Origin: Streptomyces montanisoli
GTDB taxonomy: Bacteria > Actinomycetota > Actinomycetes > Streptomycetales > Streptomycetaceae
Assembly (NCBI RefSeq): GCF_017813245.1
Contig: NZ_JAGIQL010000038.1
Coordinates: 1-50,249 of the forward strand
DNA length: 50,249 nt
Direction of reading: 5' to 3'
The notes beneath the pieces are model-generated. The model was given only the letters and a program-made list of their open reading frames with translations. It was not told where the DNA came from and did no database searches. The position numbers were made by a program, and so were the translations under genes. Positions 1 to 7,341 of the stretch are shown here, piece by piece; the first letter of the stretch is position 1, and each line of letters starts with the position of its first letter.

Positions 1-1109
1 GGCGCCTGGCGCACGGCGGCGGCCCCGGGCCCTGCCGTGGAGGCGCGGACGACCAGCCGCGGCGCGACGGTCACGCGCCCGACGGCGCCACCGGTGACGG
101 CACCGCCGGAGGCGGCACCACCGGCGACGGGGCGACCCGACGTGGCGCCACCGGCCACCGCCGCGGCGGGTTCGAGGCGCGCGACCAGCATCTCGGCCGC
201 GAGCCTGCCGCGTTCACCCGATCCCAGGTCGACGCTGGTCAGCGCGGGATGGCTGGCGCGGGCCAGCTCGCTGTCGTCCATACCGACGACCGCCAGGTCC
301 TCGGGTATGCGCAGCCCCCGGTCGTGCGCCGCGTGCGCCGCGCCCAGCGCGAGCTGGTCGTTGGCGCAGAACACGCTGTCGATGCCGAGCCCGGCGTCGA
401 GCAGCCGTCCCGCCGCGGCCGCGCCCGCCTCGACGGAGAAGTCGGTGGCCACGGTCAGCGCCGGCTCGGGGGCGAGGCCCGCCTCCACGAGCGCCGAGCG
501 GTAGCCGGCCGCGCGGTGGGAACCCGGCACCGTGTCGGCGGGGCCGTTGACGAACCCGATCCTGCGCCGCCCCAGCTCCACCAGGTGGCGCACCGCCAGC
601 ATCGCGCCCGAGACCGAGTCGGCCCGCACGCTGTCCACGCCCGCGCCCTCCGGCAGCGAGCCGATCACGACCACGGGTCCTGAGGCCGAGGCGAGCGCGG
701 CCAGATGCGCGTCCGTCACCCGGATGGGGCAGATGATGAGCCCGTCGCTCGTACGGTCGGCGAGGCTGCGCACGACGTCCAGCTCGTCCTCGGCGACGGC
801 GTCGGTGGAGTGCAGCAGCAGCCGGTAGCCCAGCGGCTTCGTCACCGTCTGTATCTGCCGCACCATCGAGACATAGGCCGGGTTGCCGATGTCGGGCATG
901 GCGAAGGTGAGTTGGCGGGTCCTGCCGCCCTTCAGCGACCTGGCGACCCTGTTCGGCACGTAGCCGAGCTCGGCCGCGGCCCGCTCCACGCGCCGCACGG
1001 TGTCGGGGCGACCCCCGTGACCATTGAGAACGCGGGAGACGGAGGCGATGGAGACCCCCGCAGCCTCGGCGATGGTCTCCACGGTCGGCGGCCCGCCCGA
1101 ACTCGTCAT
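1..1109 (-). CDS. LacI-family transcriptional regulator (C-terminus cut by window edge)
   Basis: A DNA-binding repressor of the LacI/GalR family. The start is the ATG at 1109; the next residues form the typical LacI helix-turn-helix (TIAEAAGVSIASVSRVLNG, residues 11-29) followed by the hinge (ARSLKGGRTRQ). The rest is a periplasmic-binding-protein-like ligand domain, with the family's effector-pocket region ending in VVGMDDSELARASHPALTSV. Near the end is a low-complexity Gly/Ala/Thr stretch (repeats of the type AGGATSG and GGAVTGG) before the last conserved strand (VTVAPRLVVR). No stop is reached before base 1, so the gene is 5'-complete and 3'-truncated. A 20-bp near-perfect palindrome lies 39 bp upstream, suggesting autoregulation. 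The regulated sugar genes are probably outside the window. Confidence 0.93.
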   Translation of the reverse strand, partial: MTSSGGPPTVETIAEAAGVSIASVSRVLNGHGGRPDTVRRVERAAAELGYVPNRVARSLKGGRTRQLTFAMPDIGNPAYVSMVRQIQTVTKPLGYRLLLHSTDAVAEDELDVVRSLADRTSDGLIICPIRVTDAHLAALASASGPVVVIGSLPEGAGVDSVRADSVSGAMLAVRHLVELGRRRIGFVNGPADTVPGSHRAAGYRSALVEAGLAPEPALTVATDFSVEAGAAAAGRLLDAGLGIDSVFCANDQLALGAAHAAHDRGLRIPEDLAVVGMDDSELARASHPALTSVDLGSGERGRLAAEMLVARLEPAAAVAGGATSGRPVAGGAASGGAVTGGAVGRVTVAPRLVVRASTAGPGAAAVRQA

Positions 1110-1147
1110 TGATCGCCCCTTCGCGAATCGGCACGTCATCCCCCGCG

Positions 1148-1167
1148 AACTGGAAACGTTTACAGTT
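1148..1167. promoter_or_regulatory. LacI-type operator (AAACGTTT core)
   Basis: The 20 bases are a palindrome centred between 1157 and 1158 (core CTGGAAACGTTTACAG), with only one mismatched base pair. A central CG flanked by A/T-rich half sites is typical of LacI/GalR operators. It lies just upstream of the leftward lacI gene, so autorepression is the simplest reading (inference). It differs clearly from the TTGCATCGATGCAA operator of the second LacI system in this window. Confidence 0.75.
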
Positions 1168-1322
1168 TCGGCGCTCGTGCCCGTCCGCGAGTGAGGTGGT
1201 TTCCCCAATGTTGCGCGGGAGTTTCACTGTCCGTCAATGGAATGTGAGGTCCGTCCCACATGGATGCAAGGCTCTTGACATGCGGGAGGGTGCGGTGCGT
1301 CGACGCACGCGTGCCGCGGCCC

Positions 1323-1354
1323 GTCAGGGCGCCGCGGCGCCGCGGCGCCCTGAC
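1323..1354 (-). terminator. Terminator of the decayed binding-protein gene
   Basis: A perfect 32-base palindrome (two 15-base arms around CG) begins 5 nt after the leftward stop at 1360-1362. It would form a very stable GC hairpin and fits a Streptomyces terminator without a long U tract. Confidence 0.7.
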
Positions 1355-1359
1355 CGGGG

Positions 1360-1965
1360 TCAGTGCCCGGGCGGGAAGTACGTGTCGTCCACGATCTTCG
1401 ACAGGTCGAGGCCGGAGACTCCGGGTGTCTTCGCCAACGCGTCCTTCGACGTTTGGAGTTGGGCGACGGTCGGTGTCGGCCGGCTCGGCAGGACCTCCTT
1501 GGCGAAGTACTCCCACGTCTGCTTGAGCGCCTTCGGATCGCTGGTCTTCAGATGCTTCGCCAGCTCGCTCTCGGCGTACTTCTCATCCGACTTCTCGCGG
1601 TCGATGGCCTGCTGGAGCGCCGTCATGAACTTCTTGATCTCCTTCTTGTGGCCCGTCGCGTAGGCGGTGGTCGTCGCGAGACCCACGTTGGAGGTGGGTA
1701 TCTTCTGCTTGGCCAGGTCGAGGATGCTGTGGTAGCCGGCGGCCTCGATGCGCGTCGACGCCGGCGGGTGCGAGAGCGCCGCGTCCACACTGCCCGCGAC
1801 CAGGGCGTTGTTGACGTTCGTCACGGAGCCCAGCGAGACCAGGTGCACGTCCTTGGGACTGAGGCCCAGCTGCTTCAGCGCCGCCAGGGTCGCCACGTAG
1901 ATGGAGCCGCTGCTGGTCGTGACGCCGATGCGCTTGCCTGGGGCTCGTCGGCGCTCCTCACCTGG
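1360..1965 (-). pseudogene. 3' fragment of NMT1/SsuA-like ABC substrate-binding protein, interrupted by IS element
   Basis: This leftward fragment encodes the C-terminal two thirds of a nitrate/sulfonate/taurine-type (NMT1/THI5-like) substrate-binding protein. It begins around GKRIGVTTSSGSIYVATLAAL and runs to the stop at 1360. Typical features are the second-lobe segment VHLVSLGSVTNVNNALVAGSVDAAL and the helical C-terminus. Upstream of about 1965 the reading changes to the mobile element. In another frame, bases just before GKRIGV read VRSADEP, which resembles the normal linker of this family, so a further frame slip is likely here. The 5' fragment lies beyond the element at 3341-3722. With several frame breaks, it is best called a pseudogene. 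Confidence 0.88.
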
Positions 1966-1980
1966 CTTCTCGCTTAAAGG

Positions 1981-1999
1981 CCTGCCCTTCAGGGCTAGG
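1981..1999 (+). repeat. Left-end hairpin of the IS element
   Basis: The bases fold as CCT-GCCC, a TTCA loop, then GGGC-T-AGG: seven base pairs with one bulged T. A foot-bulged hairpin is the usual left-end structure recognised by Y1 transposases in the IS200/IS605 group. Confidence 0.6.
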
Positions 2000-2103
2000 A
2001 GGAAAAGCGTCCTCGGGCCGGAGTCGCGCAGCTTTCGGGGGCGACCTGCCCCGATCTGCACCACGATTTGATGGCCCGTCAGGATTTGCGTTAAGGTGTC
2101 TGC

Positions 2104-3261
2104 GTGAAGATTGTTGCGCAGGTGAAGTTGTCGCCTGCGTCCGCTCATGACGCGGACGCACTGGCGGCGACCCTGCGTGCCTGCAACCGGGCCGCGAACC
2201 ACGCGTCCGAGGTGGCGTTCGCCAAGAACCTCAAGCGGCGCAACGGGTTGCAGGATGCCGTGTACCACCGGCTGAAGGCCGACTTCGATCTCGGGGCGCA
2301 GGCTGCCGTGCGTACCATCACGAAGGTGTGCGACGCCTACGCCACGCTCAAGGCGAACCTCAAGGCCGGGAACTACGGGCCGGAAGGGTCCGGGCGCCGG
2401 GCCAGGGTCGTGTCGAAGTCGATCCGTTTCCGTGAGTCGTCGGCGCAGCCGTTCGACGACCGGATGCTGACCTGGAACCTCGACCAGAGGTCGGTGTCCA
2501 TCTGGACGCTGGCCGGACGGTTGAAGGGCATCCCGTTCGTCTGCTCCGACGAGGCGATGAAGCTGCTGGCCTCTCGCAAGGGGGAGTCGGATCTGGTGAT
2601 GCGGGACGGCATGTTCTTCCTGTACGCCACCATCGACATCCCCGAAGGCGAGAGGTATGAGCCCAGCGGCTTCTTGGGCGTGGACCTCGGCATCGTCAAC
2701 ATCGCCACCACCTCTGACGGCCGGATCATGTCGGGCCGGCAGGTCAACCGCTACCGGCAGCGCAAGCGTGACCTGCGGACCAAGTTGCAGAAGAAGCGCA
2801 CGAAGTCGGCTGCCCGTGCGCTCAAGCGCAATCGGCGCAAGGAAGCCCGGTACGCCACGCAGCGCAATCACATCATCGCCAAGAAGCTCGTCGCCCACGC
2901 TGAACGCACCTCGCGGGGTATCGGTCTGGAAGATTTGACCGGTATCCGGCAGAGGGTCACGGCCAAGAAGGACCAGCGGGCACGACTGCACTCCTGGGCA
3001 TTCGCCCAACTCGGTACGTTCATCGAGTACAAGGCCCGGCGTGCCGGTGTTCCAGTGGTTCGTGTGGATCCGAGGAACACCTCCCGTCAGTGCTCGGAGT
3101 GCCGGCACACCCACCGCTCCAACCGGGTGACTCAGGCACGGTTCGTGTGCAGGTCCTGCGGGACGGTTCTGCATGCGGACCACAACGGCTCCCGCAACAT
3201 CGCCCACCGGGCCGATGCTGTGTGGCAGCGGGGCGCAGTCAACCGCCCCCGTACCGCATAG
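2104..3261 (+). CDS. tnpB: TnpB, RNA-guided RuvC nuclease of an IS200/IS605-type element
   Basis: At 385 residues it is the usual TnpB length. It starts at GTG 2104. The RuvC-like active site is complete: D194 in GVDLGIVNIAT (RuvC-I), E276 in GLEDLTG (RuvC-II) and D359 in HADHNGSRNIA (RuvC-III). A zinc ribbon sits between II and III, with C330-x2-C333 and C349-x2-C352. The N-terminal half is the helical OrfB_IS605 domain. TnpB proteins are known to be RNA-guided DNA nucleases that use an omega RNA from the element's right end. No tnpA lies nearby, so mobility would need a transposase in trans. The gene is intact although the host gene around it is decayed, which suggests a fairly recent or maintained insertion. 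Confidence 0.95.
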   Translation: MKIVAQVKLSPASAHDADALAATLRACNRAANHASEVAFAKNLKRRNGLQDAVYHRLKADFDLGAQAAVRTITKVCDAYATLKANLKAGNYGPEGSGRRARVVSKSIRFRESSAQPFDDRMLTWNLDQRSVSIWTLAGRLKGIPFVCSDEAMKLLASRKGESDLVMRDGMFFLYATIDIPEGERYEPSGFLGVDLGIVNIATTSDGRIMSGRQVNRYRQRKRDLRTKLQKKRTKSAARALKRNRRKEARYATQRNHIIAKKLVAHAERTSRGIGLEDLTGIRQRVTAKKDQRARLHSWAFAQLGTFIEYKARRAGVPVVRVDPRNTSRQCSECRHTHRSNRVTQARFVCRSCGTVLHADHNGSRNIAHRADAVWQRGAVNRPRTA

Positions 3262-3340
3262 CGGTACCGGACGCAGGAGAACACAGTGAGACCTCACGTC
3301 ACACTCTGCCTGCAAACCCAGCCCCTCGGGGCCGGGTAGT
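3240..3340 (+). ncRNA. Candidate omega RNA (reRNA) scaffold at the tnpB 3' end
   Basis: From the last tnpB codons to the element's right end there are three hairpins: 3251-3267 (GTACCGC/GCGGTAC, perfect), 3286-3297 (GTGAG/CTCAC) and 3317-3336 (CCC-A-GCCCC/GGGGC-C-GGG). In known TnpB systems the guide RNA scaffold spans this region and the guide is read from the DNA just outside the right end. The assignment is by position and structure only. The guide would start near 3341 and match the flanking pseudogene. Confidence 0.5.
3317..3336 (+). repeat. Right-end hairpin of the IS element
   Basis: CCC/GGG and GCCCC/GGGGC pair around a TC loop with one A-C mismatch. It stands just before the point where the binding-protein sequence resumes (leftward reading near 3345), as expected for the right end of an IS200/IS605-type element. 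Confidence 0.55.
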
Positions 3341-3722
3341 TGACCTTGGAGAAGAACTTGTACGGGAACCACCGGTGTCAGTGTGGCGAAGTAGCTGACC
3401 TTGGCGCCCGAGGCGGCGGACGAGACCGTCTCCGCCATCTGTGTCCGCCCGGAGATCAGCACGGGAAGCAGTCGGAGCCGCTGAGGCTCGTCAGGGTGAC
3501 GTCGAGCCCCTGCTTGAACAGACCGGAGCCAGAGGCGGTCCGCAACGGCAGTTCGTCGGCGACTACCTGGCTGTGGCTCATCGTCGCCGCGCCGCCCTTC
3601 CCGGACACGGAGCCACCGCTGTGCGCACGCACCCCTGGCGCGCACACCGTGGCCGTGCGTGCCACGGCGGCTGCGGCAGTCAGGAGGCCGAGTGTTCCTC
3701 TCTGCTGCGTTCTGTGAATCGT
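3341..3722 (-). pseudogene. 5' fragment of NMT1/SsuA-like ABC substrate-binding protein
   Basis: Read leftward, this encodes a signal-peptide-like start (HRTQQRGTLGLLTAAAAVA), then LFKQGLDVTLTSLSGSDCFP, the first-lobe motif of NMT1/SsuA binding proteins. Three lesions are visible. The expected start at 3722 reads ACG in place of ATG, after a plausible AAAAGGG ribosome site. A frame change near 3465 is needed to continue from SGSDCFP into VLISGRTQMAETVSSAASGAKVSYF. A second near 3361-3366 is needed to reach YKFFSKVN, which fits the usual family motif and has normal G/C-ending codons. The IS element then interrupts the gene. The 3' fragment is at 1360-1965. The order of events is inference; the frame breaks could in part be sequencing errors, but three together favour real decay. 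Confidence 0.82.
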
Positions 3723-3998
3723 GGTGCCCTTTTCGCTGTGAAGCGCCGGGTCAGCGAATGTTTTGCGCCAGGAGTCGAAGCGCTGCTCAACCCGCTGGGG
3801 GAGGGTGTTCAAGGTCACAACGCTGAGAGCGAAGATGGCAGCGCTTGGCTTGCCGCGAGCCCGAGGTTGCGGTGATGAACGGCACGGTTCCCGGCAGGGC
3901 GATCGTGCGGAAGATCTGCGGGTCGGTGCCGCCGAAGCACCGCGCCTCTCGCAGCACGGGGTTCAGGCTGCGCACTCCGCTGTCGAGTTGATCAGGGT
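3723..3998 (-). pseudogene. Remnant of SsuC/TauC-like ABC permease
   Basis: Two pieces of a binding-protein-dependent permease survive just upstream of the binding-protein remnant. At about 3866-3990, read leftward, is the cytoplasmic EAA loop: VRSLNPVLREARCFGGT then DPQIFRTIALPGTVPFIT, matching the SsuC/TauC pattern (EAA, G, I, LPG). At about 3730-3818 is a typical permease C-terminus (LPQRVEQRFDSWR). The membrane segments before and between are missing. Together with the neighbouring fragments this shows that a permease plus binding-protein operon, probably for nitrate/sulfonate-like or heterocyclic substrates, has been lost. Confidence 0.7.
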
Positions 3999-4224
3999 GG
4001 AAGGCCCTCAAAGGCGGCTGGTCATCGGGGTGTCGGGGTCCAGCGCCCCGCAACTCGCGGTGGTCTTCCTCGAACTCACCCGGGAACTGGGCACCATCCT
4101 CCCGCCCGTCCTGTCCTTCTACCACCGGCCGCGGTCCGTCGACGACCTGCTGCGGCAGACCTACGGAAAGGTGCTCGACCAGTTCGGCATCGACAACGAG
4201 GCGTTCCCGCGCTGGACGGGCTGA
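3997..4224 (+). pseudogene. UbiX/Pad1-like flavin prenyltransferase, internally deleted remnant
   Basis: The 75-residue frame from GTG 3997 joins the two ends of a UbiX-type protein. The first part, RRLVIGVSGSSAP, resembles the N-terminal FMN-binding strand and loop of UbiX. It is followed after about 15 residues by the C-terminal signature (ILPPVLSFYHRPRSVDDLL, then GKVLDQFGIDNEAFPRW). UbiX proteins are about 190-200 residues, so about 110-120 are missing between ELTRELG and TILPPV, yet the frame is kept. The start abuts the permease remnant, so the deletion and the transporter decay may be linked. I call it a pseudogene because most of the fold is gone. No UbiD partner is visible. Confidence 0.75.
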
Positions 4225-4275
4225 CCCCGCCCGGGCACCGTCGCACGGCGGCGCATCGCGCCCCGGGGCCGTGCG

Positions 4276-4737
4276 ATGATGCCGGGCGTGACCGATGACA
4301 TCTCGCCACTCGTCCACCAACTCGGCCTCGAACCGCACGTGGAGGGCGGCTGGTTCAAGGAGACCTGGCGCACCGCGGCCACGGCGCGCCCCGACGGCTA
4401 CCAGGGGACGCGCGCGTACGCGACCGGCATCCACTACCTGCTCCACCCGGGCGAGCGCTCGCGCTGGCACCGCGTGCGCTCCGACGAACTGTGGCTCTGG
4501 CACAGCGGCGGCCCGCTCCTGCTCCGCCTCGGCGGAACGGGTGAGGCCGCCGCCGAGCGCACCACCGCGCTGCTCGGCATGGACGTCGAGGCCGGCGAGC
4601 GCCCCCAGGTCCTCATCCCGGCGGGGGAGTGGCAGGCCGCGGAGCCCGCGGGCGACGAGCCCGTGCTCGTGTCCTGCGTGGTCGCGCCCGGCTTCGACTT
4701 CCAGGACTACGAGGACGACAGCGACCACACGGACTGA
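4276..4737 (+). CDS. Cupin-fold DUF985 family protein
   Basis: A 153-residue single-domain protein of the DUF985/cupin_5 group. Landmarks are EGGWFKETWR (residues 23-32), SRWHRVRSDELWLWHSG (62-78) with the likely metal/ligand-side histidines, and CVVAPGFDFQDYE near the C-terminus (134-146). Members of the group are small beta-barrel proteins of mostly unknown substrate; a sugar or nucleotide-sugar ligand has been discussed for homologues. Possible starts are ATG 4276, ATG 4279 and GTG 4288; no strong ribosome site separates them. A short hairpin (4744-4762) follows the stop. It is probably a single-gene unit. Confidence 0.85.
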   Translation: MMPGVTDDISPLVHQLGLEPHVEGGWFKETWRTAATARPDGYQGTRAYATGIHYLLHPGERSRWHRVRSDELWLWHSGGPLLLRLGGTGEAAAERTTALLGMDVEAGERPQVLIPAGEWQAAEPAGDEPVLVSCVVAPGFDFQDYEDDSDHTD

Positions 4738-4743
4738 CAGGGC

Positions 4744-4762
4744 GCCGCGGGCAAGCCGCGGC
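4744..4762 (+). terminator. Short GC hairpin after the cupin gene
   Basis: GCCGCGG and CCGCGGC pair perfectly around a 5-base loop, 7 bases after the stop at 4735-4737. Seven base pairs is modest, so termination may be weak. Confidence 0.45.
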
Positions 4763-4852
4763 CGGCGGTGACGGCCCACGGGCCGGTGCGCGCGCCACCC
4801 GGACGGCCCACCGCGGCGCGCGCACCGGACGGCCCGCCGCTGGAATGGACGG

Positions 4853-5533
4853 ATGACGGCCGCTCCGCACGACTGCCTCGCGCGCAACGAGTGGATCTGC
4901 GGCACGTACCTGTCCACCCGCCGCCACATCCTGGCGGACGCGGTGGTCCAGCACCTCCAGCTCACCGCCGTCTCGATCGGCATCGCCGTCGTCATCGCCG
5001 TGCCGCTGGCGCTCGCCGCGCGTCACCGGCGGTGGGCCGCGGGGCCGGTGCTCGGCGTCACGACGGTCCTCTACACCATCCCGTCCCTCGCCATGTTCTC
5101 GCTGCTGCTGCCGGTCTACGGCCTCTCGGCGTCCCTCGTGGTGGCGGGGCTCGTGCTCTACTCCCTGACCCTGCTCGTGCGCAACATCCTCGCCGGGCTG
5201 CGCGCCGTGCCCGAGGAGACACGCCAGGCCGCGCGCGGCATGGGCTACGGCCCGCTCCGCCTGCTGTTCGCCGTGGAACTGCCCCTCGCGCTGCCCGCCG
5301 CCATGGCCGGGCTGCGCATCGCGACGGTGTCCGCCGTCTCGCTCGTCACGATCGGCGCGATCGTCGGCCACGGCGGGCTCGGCAACCTCATCTACGCGGG
5401 CATGAACACGTTCTTCAAGGCGCAGGTGCTCACCGCGTCCGTCCTGTGCGTGGTCATCGCCGTACTCGCCGATCTGCTGCTGCTCGGCGTGCAGTGGCTG
5501 ATCACCCCGTGGGCGAGGAGGCAGCGCCCGTGA
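4853..5533 (+). CDS. Quaternary-amine (glycine betaine/choline, OpuB/ProW-like) ABC permease 1
   Basis: Inner-membrane channel subunit of an osmoprotectant-type ABC importer. The 226 residues carry five or six hydrophobic helices and the BPD permease EAA loop at about 121-148 (EETRQAARGMG then ELPLALP). The short N-terminus before the first helix (about 36-58) fits the OpuBB/OpuBD class, which has small permeases without an extra N-terminal domain. The start is ATG 4853. The TGA stop overlaps the GTG start of the second permease (GTGA), so the pair is translationally coupled. The operon continues into a lipoprotein binding protein; the ATPase lies at 8885-10117 on the other strand. Confidence 0.9.
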   Translation: MTAAPHDCLARNEWICGTYLSTRRHILADAVVQHLQLTAVSIGIAVVIAVPLALAARHRRWAAGPVLGVTTVLYTIPSLAMFSLLLPVYGLSASLVVAGLVLYSLTLLVRNILAGLRAVPEETRQAARGMGYGPLRLLFAVELPLALPAAMAGLRIATVSAVSLVTIGAIVGHGGLGNLIYAGMNTFFKAQVLTASVLCVVIAVLADLLLLGVQWLITPWARRQRP

Positions 5534-6204
5534 ACGTCCTCACCGGATCCTGGTCGTGGCTGACGAGCACGGCACACTGGGAGGGCCCCGACGGCATCGC
5601 GCACCGGCTCGCGCAACACCTGTTCCTCACCGTGGTGTGCCTCGCCCTCAGCTGCGCCGTCGCCCTGCCGGTCGCGCTGGTGCTCGGACACCTGGGCAAG
5701 GGAGGCGCTCTCGCCGTCAACCTCTCCAACGTCGGCAGGGCGGTGCCCACCTTCGCCGTCCTGGTGCTGCTGCTCCTCACCCCGATCGGCACCTACGGGC
5801 AGTGGCCGACGATCATCGCGCTCGTCCTGTTCGCGATCCCGCCCCTGCTCACCAACGCCTACGTCGGCATGCGCGGCGTCGACCACGACGTCGTGCGGGC
5901 GGCGCGCGGCATGGGGATGACCGGCGCCCAGCAACTGCGCGGTGTGGAACTGCCGCTCGCCCTGCCCATGGTCCTCACGGGTGTGCGGATCGCCGCCGTG
6001 CAACTCGTGGCGACGGCCACGCTCGCCGCGCTGGTGGGCGGCGGCGGGCTCGGCCGGATCATCACCGCCGGGTTCAGCCTGGCCTCCACCCCCGAGGTCG
6101 TGGCGGGCGCCGTCCTCGTCGCCGTACTCGCCCTGCTGGTGGAGGGCGCCTTCGCGCTCGTCCAGCGGCTGTCACCGCACCGGGCGGGGGACGCGGCGCG
6201 GTGA
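5530..6204 (+). CDS. Quaternary-amine (OpuB/ProW-like) ABC permease 2
   Basis: The second permease subunit, 224 residues from GTG 5530, overlapping the first by 4 bases. It has the same topology as its partner and an EAA loop at about 120-146 (VVRAARGMGMT then VELPLALP). Two unlike permeases with one binding protein is the layout of OpuB/OpuC and of the actinobacterial ProU-like systems. Its stop overlaps the start of the lipoprotein gene at GTGA 6201-6204. The substrate (choline, betaine, carnitine, proline betaine) cannot be told from the permeases alone. Confidence 0.9.
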   Translation: MNVLTGSWSWLTSTAHWEGPDGIAHRLAQHLFLTVVCLALSCAVALPVALVLGHLGKGGALAVNLSNVGRAVPTFAVLVLLLLTPIGTYGQWPTIIALVLFAIPPLLTNAYVGMRGVDHDVVRAARGMGMTGAQQLRGVELPLALPMVLTGVRIAAVQLVATATLAALVGGGGLGRIITAGFSLASTPEVVAGAVLVAVLALLVEGAFALVQRLSPHRAGDAAR

Positions 6205-7169
6205 GACCCACGCACACCTTCGCGCTCGTCGCCGCCGCGCCGCTCACCGCCCTCGCGCTGCTGCTCGCCGGGTGCGGCACCGGGCCGTCGCTGGAGAACC
6301 AGGGCACGGTGACGGCACCGCCCGGAGACTCCACCCACCTGACGATCGGATCCGCCGGCTTCACCGAGAGCGACCTGCTCGCCCAGATGTACGCCCTGCT
6401 GCTCGACCACGCCGGCTACCGCACACGCGTCCTGTCCGTCACCAACAGGGAGATCTACGAACCGGCGCTGGAGAGCGGCCAGATCGACGTCGTGCCCGAG
6501 TACGCCGCGACCTTCGCCGACTGGCTGAACGCCAAGGTCCACGGCTCCGGCGCCGCGCCCGTCGGCTCGCCCGACCTCGCCACCACCATGAAGGCCCTGC
6601 GCCGCCTCGCCGCCGGCCGCGGCCTCGCTGTCCTCACCCCCGGCAGGGCCGTGGACCAGAACGCGTACGCGGTCACCAGAGCGTACGCGAGGAAGCACGG
6701 GCTGAAGAACCTCAGCGACGTCGGCAGGGCGGGGCTGCGCGTCAGGCTCGCGGCAGGCGACGAATGCGTGTCACGGCCCTACTGCGCGCCTGGCCTGCGG
6801 GGGACGTACGGCATCAGCGTCACCGGGATCGACCCCAAGGGGATCGGCACCACCCCGTCGAAGCGTGCCGTCCAGCGCGGCAAGGACCAGATGCTGGTCA
6901 CCACGACCACCGACGCGACCCTCGACGACTTCGGGCTCGTCCTCCTCGACGACGACAAGCACCTGCAGAACGCCGACCACGTCGTGCCGGTCGTGGGCAG
7001 GGCCCGGGCAGGCAGCCACCGCATCGCCGCCGCGCTCGACCCCCTCGGGCGCGTCCTGACCACCCGTGACCTGGCGTCGATGAACGAGCAGGTCGACAGC
7101 TGGCGCAGGCTTCCCGAGGACGTGGCACGCGCCTACCTGCGCGCTAAGGGCCTGCTCCCGGCCGGCTGA
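6201..7169 (+). CDS. Glycine betaine/choline-type substrate-binding lipoprotein (OpuBC/ProX family)
   Basis: A lipid-anchored binding protein of 322 residues starting at GTG 6201. The signal peptide ends in the lipobox LLAGC, with the lipidated cysteine at residue 25. Mature features of the OpuAC domain are LTIGSAGFTESDLLAQMYALLL, then IDVVPEYAATFADWLN early in the mature part, and a C-terminal helix ending in AYLRAKGLLPAG. The gene overlaps the second permease by 4 bases, so the three form one operon. It binds the substrate outside the cell and delivers it to the two permeases. Choline or glycine betaine is the best family guess. Confidence 0.88.
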   Translation: MRPTHTFALVAAAPLTALALLLAGCGTGPSLENQGTVTAPPGDSTHLTIGSAGFTESDLLAQMYALLLDHAGYRTRVLSVTNREIYEPALESGQIDVVPEYAATFADWLNAKVHGSGAAPVGSPDLATTMKALRRLAAGRGLAVLTPGRAVDQNAYAVTRAYARKHGLKNLSDVGRAGLRVRLAAGDECVSRPYCAPGLRGTYGISVTGIDPKGIGTTPSKRAVQRGKDQMLVTTTTDATLDDFGLVLLDDDKHLQNADHVVPVVGRARAGSHRIAAALDPLGRVLTTRDLASMNEQVDSWRRLPEDVARAYLRAKGLLPAG

Positions 7170-7276
7170 CCCGGAAGCACACCGGGGCGGCCCGGCCGCT
7201 CGCCGCGGTGGGGACACGGTCCGCGGCCGTGGCGTACGCGCCCTGTTCACCCGGCAGGCGCCGCCCTAGGCTCTGC

Positions 7277-7336
7277 CTCCGGCCGGGGGCCGAAGCCCCT
7301 GCCGCCCGCCGTACGCGGCGGGCCGGAGAGGGAGGA
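7277..7336 (+). promoter_or_regulatory. Structured leader before the APC permease gene
   Basis: The leader can fold in two exclusive ways. CTCCGGCC (7277-7284) pairs exactly with GGCCGGAG (7321-7328) and closes over a small hairpin GGGGC-CGAA-GCCCC (7286-7299). Alternatively GCCCGCCG-TACG-CGGCGGGC (7304-7323) forms a perfect 8-bp hairpin. Both end beside the ribosome site GAGGGAGGAG (7327-7336). No known riboswitch class is recognised. Confidence 0.4.
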
Positions 7337-7341
7337 GCGCG

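Larger units (their letters stand above)
1966..3340 (+). mobile_element. IS200/IS605-type (tnpB-only, IS1341-like) element
   Basis: The element carries a single tnpB gene (2104-3261) and no Y1 tyrosine transposase. It splits a leftward ABC binding-protein gene: family sequence resumes on both sides. The left part has an imperfect hairpin at 1981-1999, with stem CCTGCCC/GGGCTAGG, a TTCA loop and one bulged T. The right part has a GC hairpin at 3317-3336. Subterminal imperfect hairpins of this kind are the recognition structures of the IS200/IS605 superfamily, which has no inverted terminal repeats and makes no target duplication. The exact ends are uncertain by about 10-15 bases each: the left between about 1955 and 1975, the right between about 3337 and 3345. 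Confidence 0.8.

Noticed and set aside
1360..3645. A 761-residue leftward open frame
   Set aside because: It is a chimera: binding-protein fragments at both ends with the antisense of tnpB in the middle. Codon bias and family matches fit the pseudogene plus IS interpretation.
7286..7323. Possible guanidine-II (mini-ykkC) riboswitch before the APC permease
   Set aside because: There are two hairpins near the ribosome site, but the loops are CGAA and TACG, not the required ACGR.
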